A DNA stretch of 64,000 nucleotides from Bradyrhizobium sp. AZCC 1719 (GCF_036924525.1 NZ_JAZHRU010000001.1:766001-830000), one strand, 5' to 3'. Shown: positions 35,927 through 44,953, counted from the first letter of the stretch. The notes: generated from the sequence alone by a model not told the origin. Numbers and translations are program-made.

Positions 35927-36532
35927 CTAAACAGCCTTCGAACCCTCGGGAGAATGCCGCCTGCTTCGAGCGCCATTTGAGTACATTGCCGATACGTTCC
36001 AGGCTCGGCGCAGATCAGCGACCATCTTACGCCAAGCGTCACCGTTCGACCCGCCGAAGCGGCGGACGTAGGCCGGGTGAAAAGTGATTTGCAGGGGACG
36101 GCCATCAAATTGGAGCTTTGCCTTGCGCGACGCTTGGATCGAACGCGACGCCCTGAATAGCCGAGCCGCCGTGCTGCCGAGCGCAACGACTACGCGCGGC
36201 TTGGAGCGCCGGATGTCCGTCAGCACTGCAGCGCCGTAATGATTGATTTCCTCAATAGTTGGAGCGCGATTGCGCGGCTTGGATTTCTTCGTGTGTTCCA
36301 TAGGCCGAAATGGAATCACGTTGGCCAAACGTAGTTGTCTGAGGTCGATCCCGGCCTGCTCGAGCAGTTTGCGCAACGCGCCACCCGCCGGCCCGACAAA
36401 GGGCCTGCCCTGCTCAGCTTCTTCGGCGCCAGGTGCCTCGCCAACCAAATATAGCCGCGGTTGACGGAAGTGCCCCTCGGGCGCGACCCGGCGCCGATCA
36501 ATTCGCTTGTTGGCAGCGCTTGTCTCGGCCAT
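35927..36532 (-). CDS. Uracil-DNA glycosylase-superfamily protein without Fe-S cysteines
   Basis: This 201-residue protein has the family 4-like UDG motifs: LVGEAPGAEEAEQGRPFVG (motif with the catalytic region), LRLANVIPFRP and the DNA-intercalating FHPAYVRRF. Family 4 and 5 enzymes bind a 4Fe-4S cluster through four cysteines, but this protein contains no cysteine at all. It therefore belongs to a cluster-free branch, or has lost the cluster. A long basic C-terminus follows. It probably acts on damaged or uracil-containing DNA, though catalysis is not proved by the sequence. It is convergent with the binding-protein gene. Confidence 0.85.
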   Translation of the reverse strand: MAETSAANKRIDRRRVAPEGHFRQPRLYLVGEAPGAEEAEQGRPFVGPAGGALRKLLEQAGIDLRQLRLANVIPFRPMEHTKKSKPRNRAPTIEEINHYGAAVLTDIRRSKPRVVVALGSTAARLFRASRSIQASRKAKLQFDGRPLQITFHPAYVRRFGGSNGDAWRKMVADLRRAWNVSAMYSNGARSRRHSPEGSKAV

Positions 36533-36631
36533 CGGTGTCTACACTTGCCAAAGCTGGGTAACGCGAATGTCGTTCGGCCATCTCATCTTGCTTTTGCGAG
36601 TGATGAGCTGCGCATCCTGCAAACGAAGCCT

Positions 36632-37474
36632 TTAATGCGACATCAGTACCGGAACAGTCATCGTGTCGAGAATGCCGCGCGTCACGCCGCCGAGGATGAA
36701 CTCGCGCAGCCGAGAATGGCCGAAGCCGCCCATTACGATAAGGTCGGCTGATAGATCTGACGCATGCGACAGGATTACGTTTGTGACATCGGTCCCATCG
36801 GCGATAAGCGCCTTGCTGCTACTATTCAAGCCATGGCGCGCCAAATGTCTGCCAACGGCCGCCAGGGATTCTTCGGCTTCCCGACGGCCATTACCTACGT
36901 TGATCACCTCGATCGATTTTGCGCGCTCCAGTAACGGCATCGAGTCCGCGAGCGCCCGGGCGGCGGTGCGGCTTCCGTCCCAGCAGATGAGGATGCTGCC
37001 GAGCTTGATGCCCTCCTTTTGGATACTGGGTACGACGACGACAGGCCGTCCGGATTCAAACATCACTGCTTCAGCAACAGGACCCGTGGAGGTCATCACT
37101 TCAGGCTCGGTCTGCGCAACGATTGCGAGATCGAACGTCCGCGCAATACGGCCAAACGCCCTTGGGATTCCTTCAATGCTGCTCTCGACCATCTGCGTCT
37201 CGGCAGGAAGGCGAGCCTGCGCCGCTGCCTGTTTGAATCTTTCGATGGCCCCGTTTGCCGCCCTGGCGCTCTCTTCGCGCAGGGATTCGATTACGTCGGC
37301 CGGAACAGCCTCCATGCCGCCGGCCACAATCGCTGGGGAGTGACACATTGCGATCCCTGTAATCTGGGCGTCGAACATCCTGGCGACGGATATCGCGTAC
37401 GCTGCTGCAGGATCGCGAGAGTTACCGGTCGCCAAGTTGACGACAATATCCCGAATCACGGCCAGCCTCCTCAT
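36632..37474 (-). CDS. Universal stress protein, tandem UspA domains
   Basis: This 280-residue cytoplasmic protein has two UspA-like halves. The second half holds the ATP-binding signature GGFGHSRLREFILGGVTRGI (G-x2-G-x9-G-S/T type). The first half is degenerate, beginning RDIVVNLATGNSRDPAAAY. Motifs such as ILICWDGSRTAARAL start the second half. The start at 37474 fits the first beta-strand; the longer frame to 37537 adds unrelated residues. Proteins of this type are induced by starvation or redox stress. Its neighbours are small DUF proteins, and no operon is obvious. Confidence 0.9.
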   Translation of the reverse strand: MRRLAVIRDIVVNLATGNSRDPAAAYAISVARMFDAQITGIAMCHSPAIVAGGMEAVPADVIESLREESARAANGAIERFKQAAAQARLPAETQMVESSIEGIPRAFGRIARTFDLAIVAQTEPEVMTSTGPVAEAVMFESGRPVVVVPSIQKEGIKLGSILICWDGSRTAARALADSMPLLERAKSIEVINVGNGRREAEESLAAVGRHLARHGLNSSSKALIADGTDVTNVILSHASDLSADLIVMGGFGHSRLREFILGGVTRGILDTMTVPVLMSH

Positions 37475-37653
37475 GATGAGCTGCCCCTTGTGGGGCAAAG
37501 GGCTTGCAAGTTCGTTCGTGCAAAACGGCCGCTTCAAAATGAAGAACTCCGGGCGGCCCGCATTGGTTCCGAGCGCAAAGGCCCGTGGAGCGGTCCCGCC
37601 AAGAGCAGGACACGTCCGTCCTCAGGTTTCGCGATTGTAGAAGGATTGCTCCA

Positions 37654-37914
37654 TCATCCGCTGTGTCTCAGCCGCTGCTTGGGCAAAGTTGCCGGCTGCG
37701 GCGAGAGTCGTCCACCGTGCGCCTCATCGTGCATCGACCGCAAATAGTGCTCGGCGTGCTGAAGATAATTTTCGGCTGCGATCAGATCGCCCTTCAGCGC
37801 TTCAGCGCGCGCCAACTCTACGTAGCGCTCGTAATTCCTTTGTGCGTTCTGAGACTGCCTCGGGGGGCGGGTCCTGACGACTTTGCTTTTCCGTGACCGT
37901 GTTCTTCTCGCCAT
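37654..37914 (-). CDS. DUF4167-like small helical protein
   Basis: This is an 86-residue protein with a basic N-terminus (ARRTRSRKSKVVRTR), then NAQRNYERYVELARAEALKG and AAENYLQHAEHYLRS. The last two are the DUF4167 core, an alphaproteobacterial family, here without the usual long basic tail. The helix pattern suggests a short tetratricopeptide-like hairpin. It may be an RNA- or nucleoid-associated protein, but no function is established. It lies 34 bp upstream of the DUF6496-like gene's end, in the same leftward direction. Confidence 0.78.
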   Translation of the reverse strand: MARRTRSRKSKVVRTRPPRQSQNAQRNYERYVELARAEALKGDLIAAENYLQHAEHYLRSMHDEAHGGRLSPQPATLPKQRLRHSG

Positions 37915-37948
37915 TGTGGTAGCTTTAAAATTGATCTTCGGCGCAAGG

Positions 37949-38452
37949 CTATCGCCGACGACGCGTTCTGGTCCGGGCTGCCTTTTTGGCTGCCGCAGAG
38001 CGCTGCGCCGGGCCTTTGGTCTTTACGGCCTTCCGAGCCGCCGCTGAGCGGGCCGAGGCGGAGCGACGCGAGGCGGCGCTTCGTGCTTGTTTCGACAGTG
38101 CTGCACGCGACGCCGTGCCGCGTGGTTCACGCTTGAGGGTCTGCGATACAGCACGTGAAACGCGCGGTCGGCGTCGGGTCTTTCGCTTGCCCTGCCCCGC
38201 CTCATACGCGTATTCGGCGCTTCTGCGGGTTCTTGCCTTGGCCTTGCCTTTTGCCGGCGGACGGAGCGGAACGCCCGCACGCCGTGCCTTGGACAAGCCG
38301 ATTGCAATCGCCTGCTGCGGCGATCTCGCTCCATGTTGGCCGCGGCGGACTTTGCGAATCTCCTCGTGCACAAACTCGCCCGCCTGGGTGGTTGGCGATT
38401 TGCCCGCGCGCTTGTCCCGCCTGGCCTTCTGCACTGTTCTTCGCTCTGGCAT
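37949..38452 (-). CDS. DUF6496-like, histone-H1-like basic protein
   Basis: This 167-residue protein starts MPERRTVQKARRDKRAGKSP, followed by QAGEFVHEEIRKVRRGQHG and SPQQAIAIGLSKARRAGVPL. These are the core of a small family found in rhizobia, named DUF6496 as I recall. The C-terminal 90 residues are Ala/Arg/Lys/Ser repeats ending KKAARTRTRRRR, like bacterial H1-type nucleoid proteins. The start at 38452 has GGAG upstream. DNA binding is inferred from composition only. Confidence 0.78.
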   Translation of the reverse strand: MPERRTVQKARRDKRAGKSPTTQAGEFVHEEIRKVRRGQHGARSPQQAIAIGLSKARRAGVPLRPPAKGKAKARTRRSAEYAYEAGQGKRKTRRRPRVSRAVSQTLKREPRGTASRAALSKQARSAASRRSASARSAAARKAVKTKGPAQRSAAAKKAARTRTRRRR

Positions 38453-39011
38453 GATCGTCTCCAGTTGGTGGTGCATCGCCCCGCGAACGGCTTTGCCAGT
38501 AGCCGTTCTCTCAAGAAACTAACGTCCGACCACGGGAAATGGTCCCGCACGCGCGAAGCCCTGACCGAAGCGCTCAACGGTCGAAAGCGACAAAAGCAGT
38601 GCGAAGCCTGATCGAACGGATAGTTCTGCGCTCTGGGCTTACGCGGGAAACGTTCTCCTTCAGTTCCACCGCGGGAACATCCATCGCTGAACGTCAGGCT
38701 TCGCGGCGGGGATCGGTGCGCTGCGCTGCTGCACCGAGCTTGATCCGCTCGAAGCTCGGCATCAAGCCGTGTCTACCGCAGATCGTCTGGCGAGTTGTGA
38801 CGAGTCGGCATTCAAAAAAGTCCAAACCACCGCGAGCACCCTTGGCACAGCGCTATGCTCAAGTTGTTGCCGAGGCTTGTCGTGCGCTGAGGGCTGGGCT
38901 CGCCGGTGCGTATCCCGCCGGCGTTGTGACTGCGTGTTCAGGATACGCCTAGCGAGAATCATCGCCGTCTCTGGTCGATAAAAATACAACATCCAACAAA
39001 AACGAATGCTG
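38453..39011. other. Intergenic region without a supportable gene
   Basis: This stretch of about 560 bp lies between the divergent DUF6496-like and siderophore-receptor genes. Open frames here are basic and show no family resemblance or ribosome binding site. The right end (38955-39011) is AT-rich and probably contains the receptor promoter. Confidence 0.45.
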
Positions 39012-39028
39012 TTTTGAAGGCTTCTAAC
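39012..39028 (+). promoter_or_regulatory. Irr-box (iron control element)-like site before the second siderophore receptor
   Basis: TTTTGAA-GGC-TTCTAAC matches the rhizobial iron control element TTTAGAA-N3-TTCTAAA at 12 of 14 arm positions; the core TTAGAA-N3-TTCTAA is matched at 11 of 12. It lies 71 bp before the receptor start, a normal place for an operator. Irr-controlled receptor expression is inferred. No footprint or expression evidence is available here. Confidence 0.55.
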
Positions 39029-39099
39029 GCCCGACACATGTCTGCTTGCCAAACGATTCAGTAAGAGGCCGCCACGATGACGATCAAATCGGGGTGAGG

Positions 39100-41382
39100 A
39101 TGAATCTTTCGACGAAGAAGCTCTACTGTGCCGTTTGTTGTGGCACAGCGAGTTACCTGGCACTGTCCTTTCAATTAGTGCAAGAAGTTCACGCAAGAGA
39201 ACCAGTCTCCTTACCTGCCGTCACGATTGACTCACCAAAACGTCAAGCCGCACGACGTCTACAGCCTCAGCAGGGCGCAAGGAGCGCGCGCGTCGTTGCT
39301 CCGCGCGCTGCAGCTCCAGCGAGACAGGCCGCGGCTGTCCCATATCTCACGCCTTCGACCGGCACCATTGGTCAACCGCCGGCTCCGTATGCGGGCGGCC
39401 AGGTCGGGACCACCACACGCGTTGGCATGTTGGGCAATCGCAATGTCTTTGATACGCCGTTCAACACGACGGGCTACACGGACAAGCTCATCCGCGACCA
39501 GCAAGCCAACACCATCACCGACGTCACCGACAACGATCCCTCGGTGCGCACGAACTCACCACGCTACAGCGGACTCGACGGATTCTTGATCCGCGGCTTC
39601 CCGGTCTTCGCGAGCGACATCGCGTTTGACGGCCTCTACGGCATCACCGATACGCGCCGCCCTGCTCTTGAACCCATCGAGCGCGTGGAGATCCTCAAGG
39701 GACCAAGCGCCTTATTGTATGGGATTTCGCCGTTCGGAAATATCGGCGGCACCATCAACCTCATCCCGAAGCGCGCCACCGACGATCCTATAACGCGATG
39801 GACTACGGGCTTCGTGTCCAACGGAAATGTTGGGTCGGCGATCGATTTCGGCCGGCGCTTTGGCGCCACCAAGGAATGGGGCGTTCGCGTCAATGGCGCC
39901 TATCGCGATGGCCGGACGCCGATCGACTTCCAGACGGATGGGTTCGGCGTCGGCGCGGTTGCTCTCGACTACCGTGGCGAGCGGTTCCGGGCCACCGTCG
40001 ATTTCGGTTACCAGCAGCAGGACCTGAACGCACCCACACGCGTGCGGCAAGTGGACCCGAACTTTCCCATCCCGGCCTCGCCCTCGCTCACGATCAACCA
40101 GCAGCAGCCCTGGGAATACTACAATTCCAACCATCGATACGCTGCGGCCCGCGCCGAATATGACCTCAACGATTTCTGGACGCTGTATGGAGCCTACGGT
40201 CGCAGCCGATCCAAGGAGATTTTCTTCGGCGGAACTGTGCGCATCAGGGACGCACTGGGCAAGTTCACGTCACAGCCGGCCCTCACCGTGCAGGATGCCG
40301 ATCGCGAGACTGGCGAGATCGGGCTACGCGGCCGTTTCACCACCGGACCGGTGAAGCATTCTACCGTGCTTGCGGCAACCGGGCTGTGGCAAGACAGCGG
40401 GACTGCCACGACCAATGTCGGACCATTGATCACGTCGAACCTCTATAACCCGATCTACGTGGCTCCGCGTAGCGCGGGGGGCCTGTCGCACAACGCGCCA
40501 CTTTCCGCGCGGCGGATCAATCAAAGCGTCGCGATCGCGGACACGATGTCGATCCTCGATGATCGCGTGCTTCTCACGCTGGGCGGGCGCTGGCAGGGCA
40601 TCGACGTCACCAACTTCAACACGACCACGGGTGCCGTGAACTCACGCCCGCAGAACGAGGCGGTCACCCCTGCTGTGGCTCTCGTAGTGAAGCCAATCAG
40701 CAACCTTTCGCTCTACGGCAACTACATCGAAGGCCTGACGTCGGGTGGAACGGCGCCGGGCGGGACCGTGAATGCCGGTCAAGTCTTTCCTGCGATCGTG
40801 TCCAAGCAGATGGAGGTCGGTGCCAAGTACGACTTCGGGACCTTGGGTGTCACCGTGGCGGCGTTTGAGATCACGCAGCCCAACGGCATCACCGGTACGA
40901 CCAACATCTTCGCCGTCGACGGCGAGAATCGCAATCGCGGAGTGGAGTTCAACACCTTCGGTGAGGTCGCCCCGGGAATGCGCCTGCTTGGTGGCGTGGC
41001 TTTCTTCGATGGCGTGCAGATCAAGACGGCCGGCGGCCGCTACGATGGCAAAACCGCGGTCGGGGTGCCGGATATCCAATTCAACCTCTATGGCGAATAC
41101 GATCTGCCCTTCTGGCGGACATCGGGAGTGGCGACCCTGACCGCGCGGGTCATCTACACCTCGCCGCAATATTACGATCAGGGGAACACACAGCAGATCC
41201 CGGACTGGGTTCGGACCGACATCGGAGCACGCTACGTCACCAAGATTGACGGCAGGCCGCTGACGTTGCGTGCAGCGGTCGAAAACGTCTTCGGTGTGGA
41301 CTACTGGGCAACGACGGGACGTGGCTTTTTGACTCCGGGCACACCGCGCACCTACCGGCTCTCGGCGAGCATCGACTTCTGA
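39100..41382 (+). CDS. TonB-dependent siderophore receptor
   Basis: This 760-residue outer-membrane ferric-siderophore receptor has a signal peptide ending near EVHA, a Pro/Arg/Ala-rich linker, and the plug: TDVTDNDPSVRTNSPRYSGL, FLIRGFPVF, EPIERVEILKGPSALLYG and NIGGTINLIPKRA. The beta-barrel ends in the family's terminal aromatic (YRLSASIDF). The start at 39100 has GGGGTGAGG directly upstream and the usual N-terminus. The linker resembles that of the receptor at the left edge. It is followed after 22 bp by a PepSY membrane protein, the arrangement seen for FoxA/FoxB-type uptake with siderophore reduction. Confidence 0.94.
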   Translation: MNLSTKKLYCAVCCGTASYLALSFQLVQEVHAREPVSLPAVTIDSPKRQAARRLQPQQGARSARVVAPRAAAPARQAAAVPYLTPSTGTIGQPPAPYAGGQVGTTTRVGMLGNRNVFDTPFNTTGYTDKLIRDQQANTITDVTDNDPSVRTNSPRYSGLDGFLIRGFPVFASDIAFDGLYGITDTRRPALEPIERVEILKGPSALLYGISPFGNIGGTINLIPKRATDDPITRWTTGFVSNGNVGSAIDFGRRFGATKEWGVRVNGAYRDGRTPIDFQTDGFGVGAVALDYRGERFRATVDFGYQQQDLNAPTRVRQVDPNFPIPASPSLTINQQQPWEYYNSNHRYAAARAEYDLNDFWTLYGAYGRSRSKEIFFGGTVRIRDALGKFTSQPALTVQDADRETGEIGLRGRFTTGPVKHSTVLAATGLWQDSGTATTNVGPLITSNLYNPIYVAPRSAGGLSHNAPLSARRINQSVAIADTMSILDDRVLLTLGGRWQGIDVTNFNTTTGAVNSRPQNEAVTPAVALVVKPISNLSLYGNYIEGLTSGGTAPGGTVNAGQVFPAIVSKQMEVGAKYDFGTLGVTVAAFEITQPNGITGTTNIFAVDGENRNRGVEFNTFGEVAPGMRLLGGVAFFDGVQIKTAGGRYDGKTAVGVPDIQFNLYGEYDLPFWRTSGVATLTARVIYTSPQYYDQGNTQQIPDWVRTDIGARYVTKIDGRPLTLRAAVENVFGVDYWATTGRGFLTPGTPRTYRLSASIDF

Positions 41383-41404
41383 ATCGCCGTGAGACAGTGA
41401 TGTT

Positions 41405-42589
41405 GTGAACGACCTTTCAGGAGCCAAAGCAGCAGCCGCCTGGACGCCCACAAAGGCGCCCCGGCTGCGCGTTGCGCTCGTCTGGCTCCACCGTTGGATT
41501 GGCCTCAGCCTGGGCCTCCTCCTCGTGGCGATCGGGCTCACGGGCAGCTTCATCGTCTTTTATCGCGAGATCGATGCGGCATTGAATCCGAGCCTGTACA
41601 CCCCGGCCGGACCTCAGCACCGTCTTGAGGCCGCCGAGGTCATGCGGATTGCAGCCACCGTGGATCCGGCGCCGATCCGATCCGTCATCGCACCTGACCG
41701 GACTTGGCCGGTCTGGGTTGTCATGCACGCCCATCCGACGGAGAAAGGCCGGTACCCGAGCCTCTGGACCACCATGATCGATCCCTCGAACGGGAAGGTG
41801 CTGGGCCGGCGCGACTACACAAACTGCTTCGCGTTCACCGTCTATCGCGTACACTACAATCTGCTGCTCTATGACTGGTGGGGCAACGAGTTGGTCGGCG
41901 TGACCGGCTTCCTGCTGCTCGGGATGGCTTTCTCGGGCCTGTATCTGTGGTGGCCGAAGCGAGGCCGGTTCTGGCGCTCGGTCTCGATCCGCAGGCACGT
42001 GTCGCTGCAACGCTTTATGCTCGATCTGCACAACACCGCAGGCTTTTGGAGCCTGGCGTTGCTTGCTCTGATCTCCGTTACGGGTATCGGTATCGTGTTT
42101 CCCGGTGTCATCCGCCCGGTAGTCGGCCTGGTCTCGACGGCCACTCCTTATCCGTCGCCGACCATCAAGCCTGCAGCGCCAAGCGGCGCCACACGATTGT
42201 CCGCTGATGCAATCGTTCTCGCGGCGCGCGCCGCCAAGCCCGGCTACGACATAGCGCAATTGAATCCGCCGAACGAGAGCCGCAACACCTGGCGCGTCCT
42301 GTTGCGCCCGCCGGACTCCAGTCCAGCCCTTCGCACCCGCGGTGCCATCTGGCTCGATCCGTGGACGGGCGCGCTCGCGCACGACCGCACGCCCGATTCC
42401 ATGTCGCTGGGCGATCGCTATATGACCGAACAGCTCTGGCTACATAACGGATCGACCTTCGGCTTGCCCGGCCGTCTTCTGGTCTTTGCTGCCGGCTTCG
42501 TGCCGCTCGTTCTGTTCGTCACAAGCTTTCAGGTTTGGCGATCCAAACGGAGGCACAGAGCAAAAAGGAGCGACGGGCGAAGCTCATGA
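41405..42589 (+). CDS. PepSY-associated membrane protein, putative siderophore reductase (FoxB/PiuB-like)
   Basis: This 394-residue inner-membrane protein has four hydrophobic segments: LSLGLLLVAIGLTGSFIVFY, LVGVTGFLLLGMAFSGLYLW, LALLALISVTGIGIVF and LVFAAGFVPLVLFVTSF. It has the family motifs LHRWIGLSLG, YRVHYNLL, FMLDLHNTAGFW and EQLWLHNG, whose His residues are likely haem or metal ligands. PepSY membrane proteins of this type reduce ferric siderophores in the periplasm or inner membrane. The GTG start at 41405 lies 22 bp after the receptor stop, so they are one iron-uptake operon. Function is inferred from family and context. Confidence 0.87.
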   Translation: MNDLSGAKAAAAWTPTKAPRLRVALVWLHRWIGLSLGLLLVAIGLTGSFIVFYREIDAALNPSLYTPAGPQHRLEAAEVMRIAATVDPAPIRSVIAPDRTWPVWVVMHAHPTEKGRYPSLWTTMIDPSNGKVLGRRDYTNCFAFTVYRVHYNLLLYDWWGNELVGVTGFLLLGMAFSGLYLWWPKRGRFWRSVSIRRHVSLQRFMLDLHNTAGFWSLALLALISVTGIGIVFPGVIRPVVGLVSTATPYPSPTIKPAAPSGATRLSADAIVLAARAAKPGYDIAQLNPPNESRNTWRVLLRPPDSSPALRTRGAIWLDPWTGALAHDRTPDSMSLGDRYMTEQLWLHNGSTFGLPGRLLVFAAGFVPLVLFVTSFQVWRSKRRHRAKRSDGRSS

Positions 42590-42660
42590 GTGTGCTCTCG
42601 TTCAATAGAGCGAATGAGCTCCGAGCGTGCGCACGAACGCATGCGAGAGAAGTCGCTCTT

Positions 42661-42699
42661 CCAAAACGAACGCCGCCAAGTCGTTGACTTGGCGGCGTT
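42661..42699 (-). terminator. Rho-independent terminator after tRNA-fMet
   Basis: A perfect 14-bp inverted repeat (AACGCCGCCAAGTC / GACTTGGCGGCGTT, loop GTT, at 42669-42699) is followed on the minus strand by CGTTTTGG, a short T-run. It sits 4 bp past the 3' end of the tRNA, in the right direction to end that transcript. Confidence 0.78.
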
Positions 42700-42702
42700 A
42701 TT

Positions 42703-42779
<77 letters not shown>

Positions 42780-43102
42780 TTAAACCGTTGCACCGCCTTC
42801 GAAAAACCGGACCCGACGTGAAAGCCGGCCAACGCGTGGTTGCGCCGATCGATCCCGTCCGGAGGCTTCCTGAGAAGGCGACCCGGGCAAGGCCATCGGG
42901 TGCGAGGGGTATGTATCAACGTCACCCCGCTTTGGAAAGGGGCAAGAAGGGGCTTTTGCAGATTTTATGACAGCAAAAACGAGGGGTTGGAGCGCCAAAA
43001 CCGGCCTTTGGAACCGCTCTTGCCATAAACGCCGCAAAAGCGGAGTTTTGCGGCCAAAGCCGCGGCCCATCAGGTCGCCAGAACAAAAATCCGAGAGGGG
43101 GC
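42780..43102. other. Intergenic region upstream of the GMC oxidoreductase gene
   Basis: This region holds the tRNA promoter (leftward) and presumably that of the GMC gene. A perfect 9-bp inverted repeat GCCGCAAAA / TTTTGCGGC with a 6-base loop at 43031-43054 lies 48 bp before the GMC start. It has no T-run and may be an operator or leader hairpin. No gene is supported. Confidence 0.4.
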
Positions 43103-44716
43103 ATGGGGGTGACCGATATCTTCGATTTCGTGGTGGTGGGTGGCGGCTCCGGCGGCTGCACGGTGACGGGACGGCTATCGGAGGATCCGAACATTTCGGT
43201 GGCGCTACTCGATGCCGGCGGCCGGAACGACAATTGGGTGGTCACGACGCCGTTCGCGCTCGTGCTGATGGTCGCAGGCAACGTCAACAACTGGGCCTTC
43301 AGCACGGTGCCGCAGAAGGGCCTCAACGGCCGCATCGGCTATCAGCCGCGCGGCAAGGGGCTCGGCGGCTCCTCGGCGATCAACGCGATGATCTATATCC
43401 GCGGCCACCGTGCCGACTACGATCAATGGGCCTCGCTCGGCAATGCCGGCTGGTCGTTCGCCGACGTGCTGCCCTACTTCAAGCGCGCCGAGGATAATGC
43501 CGATTTTGACGGCGAGTATCACGGCAAGGGCGGTCCCCTCGCGGTCAACAAGTCGCGCACCGGCAATCCGGTGCAGCAGATTTTTCTGCAGGCGGCGCAG
43601 GAGGCGCAGTTTCGCCTGCGCGAGGATTTCAACGCCGACGAGCACGAGGGCCTCGGCATCTATCAACTGACGCAGCGAAACGGCGAGCGCTGCAGCGCCG
43701 CGCGTGCCTATATCCATCCGCATATGGGTAGTCGCGCCAACCTGCGCGTCGAGACCCACGCCCATGCCACTCGCATCCTGTTCGACGGCAAGCGCGCGGT
43801 CGGCGTCGAATACCGGCAGGGCAAGGAGCTGAAGCAGATCCGCGCCCGGCGCGAGGTGATCCTCTCCGCCGGCGCGTTCCAGACCCCGCATCTCCTGATG
43901 CTGTCGGGCATCGGCGACAGCGCCGAGCTTGCAAAGCACGGTATCGCCACCGTGCACCATCTGCCCGGCGTCGGGCAGAACCTGCAGGATCACCCGGATT
44001 TCGTGTTCGGCTACATGTCCGACAATCCCCACTTCAACGGCATTTCGCTTAAAGCGCTGCCGCGGCTGCTGCGGGCTATCAGACAGTATCGCCGCGAACG
44101 CACCGGGCCGATGACGTCGAATTTCGCCGAATGCGGCGGTTTCCTGAAAACCCGACCCGATCTCGACATCCCGGACATCCAGCTTCATTTCGGCATGGCG
44201 CTGGCCGACGATCATGGCCGCAAGCGCCATCGCGGCACCGGCTTCTCCTGCCACGTCTGCCTGCTGCGGCCGAAGAGCCGCGGTAGAATTTCGCTGCTCG
44301 GCGCCGATCCATTTGCGTCGCCGCTGATCGACCCGAATTTCTTTGGCGAGGCGGACGACCTGGAAGCCATGGTCGCCGGCTTCAAGACCACGCGCCGGCT
44401 GATGGAGACGCCGGCGCTGCGTGCGTTGCAGAAGAAGGAGATGTTCACGGAAGGCGTGCATAGCGATGACGACATCCGCGGCCTGTTGCGCGCCCGCGTC
44501 GACACCGTCTATCACCCGGTCGGATCAGCCAAAATGGGCGTCAACGATCCCATGGCCGTGGTCGATCCGAAGCTGAAAGTGTACGGCGTCGGGGGATTGC
44601 GCGTGGTCGATGCGTCGATCATGCCGACCCTGATCGGCGGCAACACCAATGCACCGACGATCATGATCGGGGAAAAGGCCGCTGACATGATTAGAGCAGA
44701 GATGCGGGCGGGTTGA
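43103..44716 (+). CDS. GMC-family FAD oxidoreductase (choline/alcohol dehydrogenase type)
   Basis: This 537-residue flavoenzyme oxidises an alcohol to an aldehyde or ketone. The FAD dinucleotide motif is VVVGGGSGGCTVTGRL. GMC signature 1 is QPRGKGLGGSSAINAM and signature 2 is GAFQTPHLLMLSGIG. The catalytic His lies in YHPVGSAKMG and the Asn region in GGNTNAPTIMIGEKAAD. No signal peptide is seen. It resembles choline dehydrogenase, but no betaine genes adjoin, so the substrate is likely another alcohol. The ATG at 43103 follows a purine-rich site. It starts a stretch of catabolic genes. Confidence 0.93.
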   Translation: MGVTDIFDFVVVGGGSGGCTVTGRLSEDPNISVALLDAGGRNDNWVVTTPFALVLMVAGNVNNWAFSTVPQKGLNGRIGYQPRGKGLGGSSAINAMIYIRGHRADYDQWASLGNAGWSFADVLPYFKRAEDNADFDGEYHGKGGPLAVNKSRTGNPVQQIFLQAAQEAQFRLREDFNADEHEGLGIYQLTQRNGERCSAARAYIHPHMGSRANLRVETHAHATRILFDGKRAVGVEYRQGKELKQIRARREVILSAGAFQTPHLLMLSGIGDSAELAKHGIATVHHLPGVGQNLQDHPDFVFGYMSDNPHFNGISLKALPRLLRAIRQYRRERTGPMTSNFAECGGFLKTRPDLDIPDIQLHFGMALADDHGRKRHRGTGFSCHVCLLRPKSRGRISLLGADPFASPLIDPNFFGEADDLEAMVAGFKTTRRLMETPALRALQKKEMFTEGVHSDDDIRGLLRARVDTVYHPVGSAKMGVNDPMAVVDPKLKVYGVGGLRVVDASIMPTLIGGNTNAPTIMIGEKAADMIRAEMRAG

Positions 44717-44736
44717 TTTGCGTTGTCGCGCCCCTC

Positions 44737-44821
44737 CGTCATTGCGAGGAGCGAAGCGACGAAGCAATCCATCTATCCGTTATGCCGTGGCATGGATTGC
44801 TTCGCTTCGCTCGCAATGACG
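44737..44821. repeat. Palindromic intergenic repeat (GTCATTGCGAGGAGCGAAGC family)
   Basis: CGTCATTGCGAGGAGCGAAG ... GCAATCCAT and its mirror ATGGATTGC ... GCAATGACG form a long inverted repeat around a 16-base loop. I recognise it as a frequent rhizobial intergenic repeat. It lies between the GMC and SDR genes and would form a stable RNA hairpin on either strand. Confidence 0.75.
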
Positions 44822-44953
44822 TGGAGAGAGCCGTTTCCGGGATCGCAATATGCATTATCCGCACGCCTCCGCGGCTTATCAGCAGCATCCGACTTGGCTA
44901 GAGTGTCCGCATCGGACTACAAGAACATCACCTGACGGAACGGGAGAGAAAAA

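Noticed and set aside
38539..38952. Open frame of 137 residues before the second siderophore receptor
   Set aside because: The sequence is basic, with no recognisable domain or translation signal. The region is better read as intergenic.
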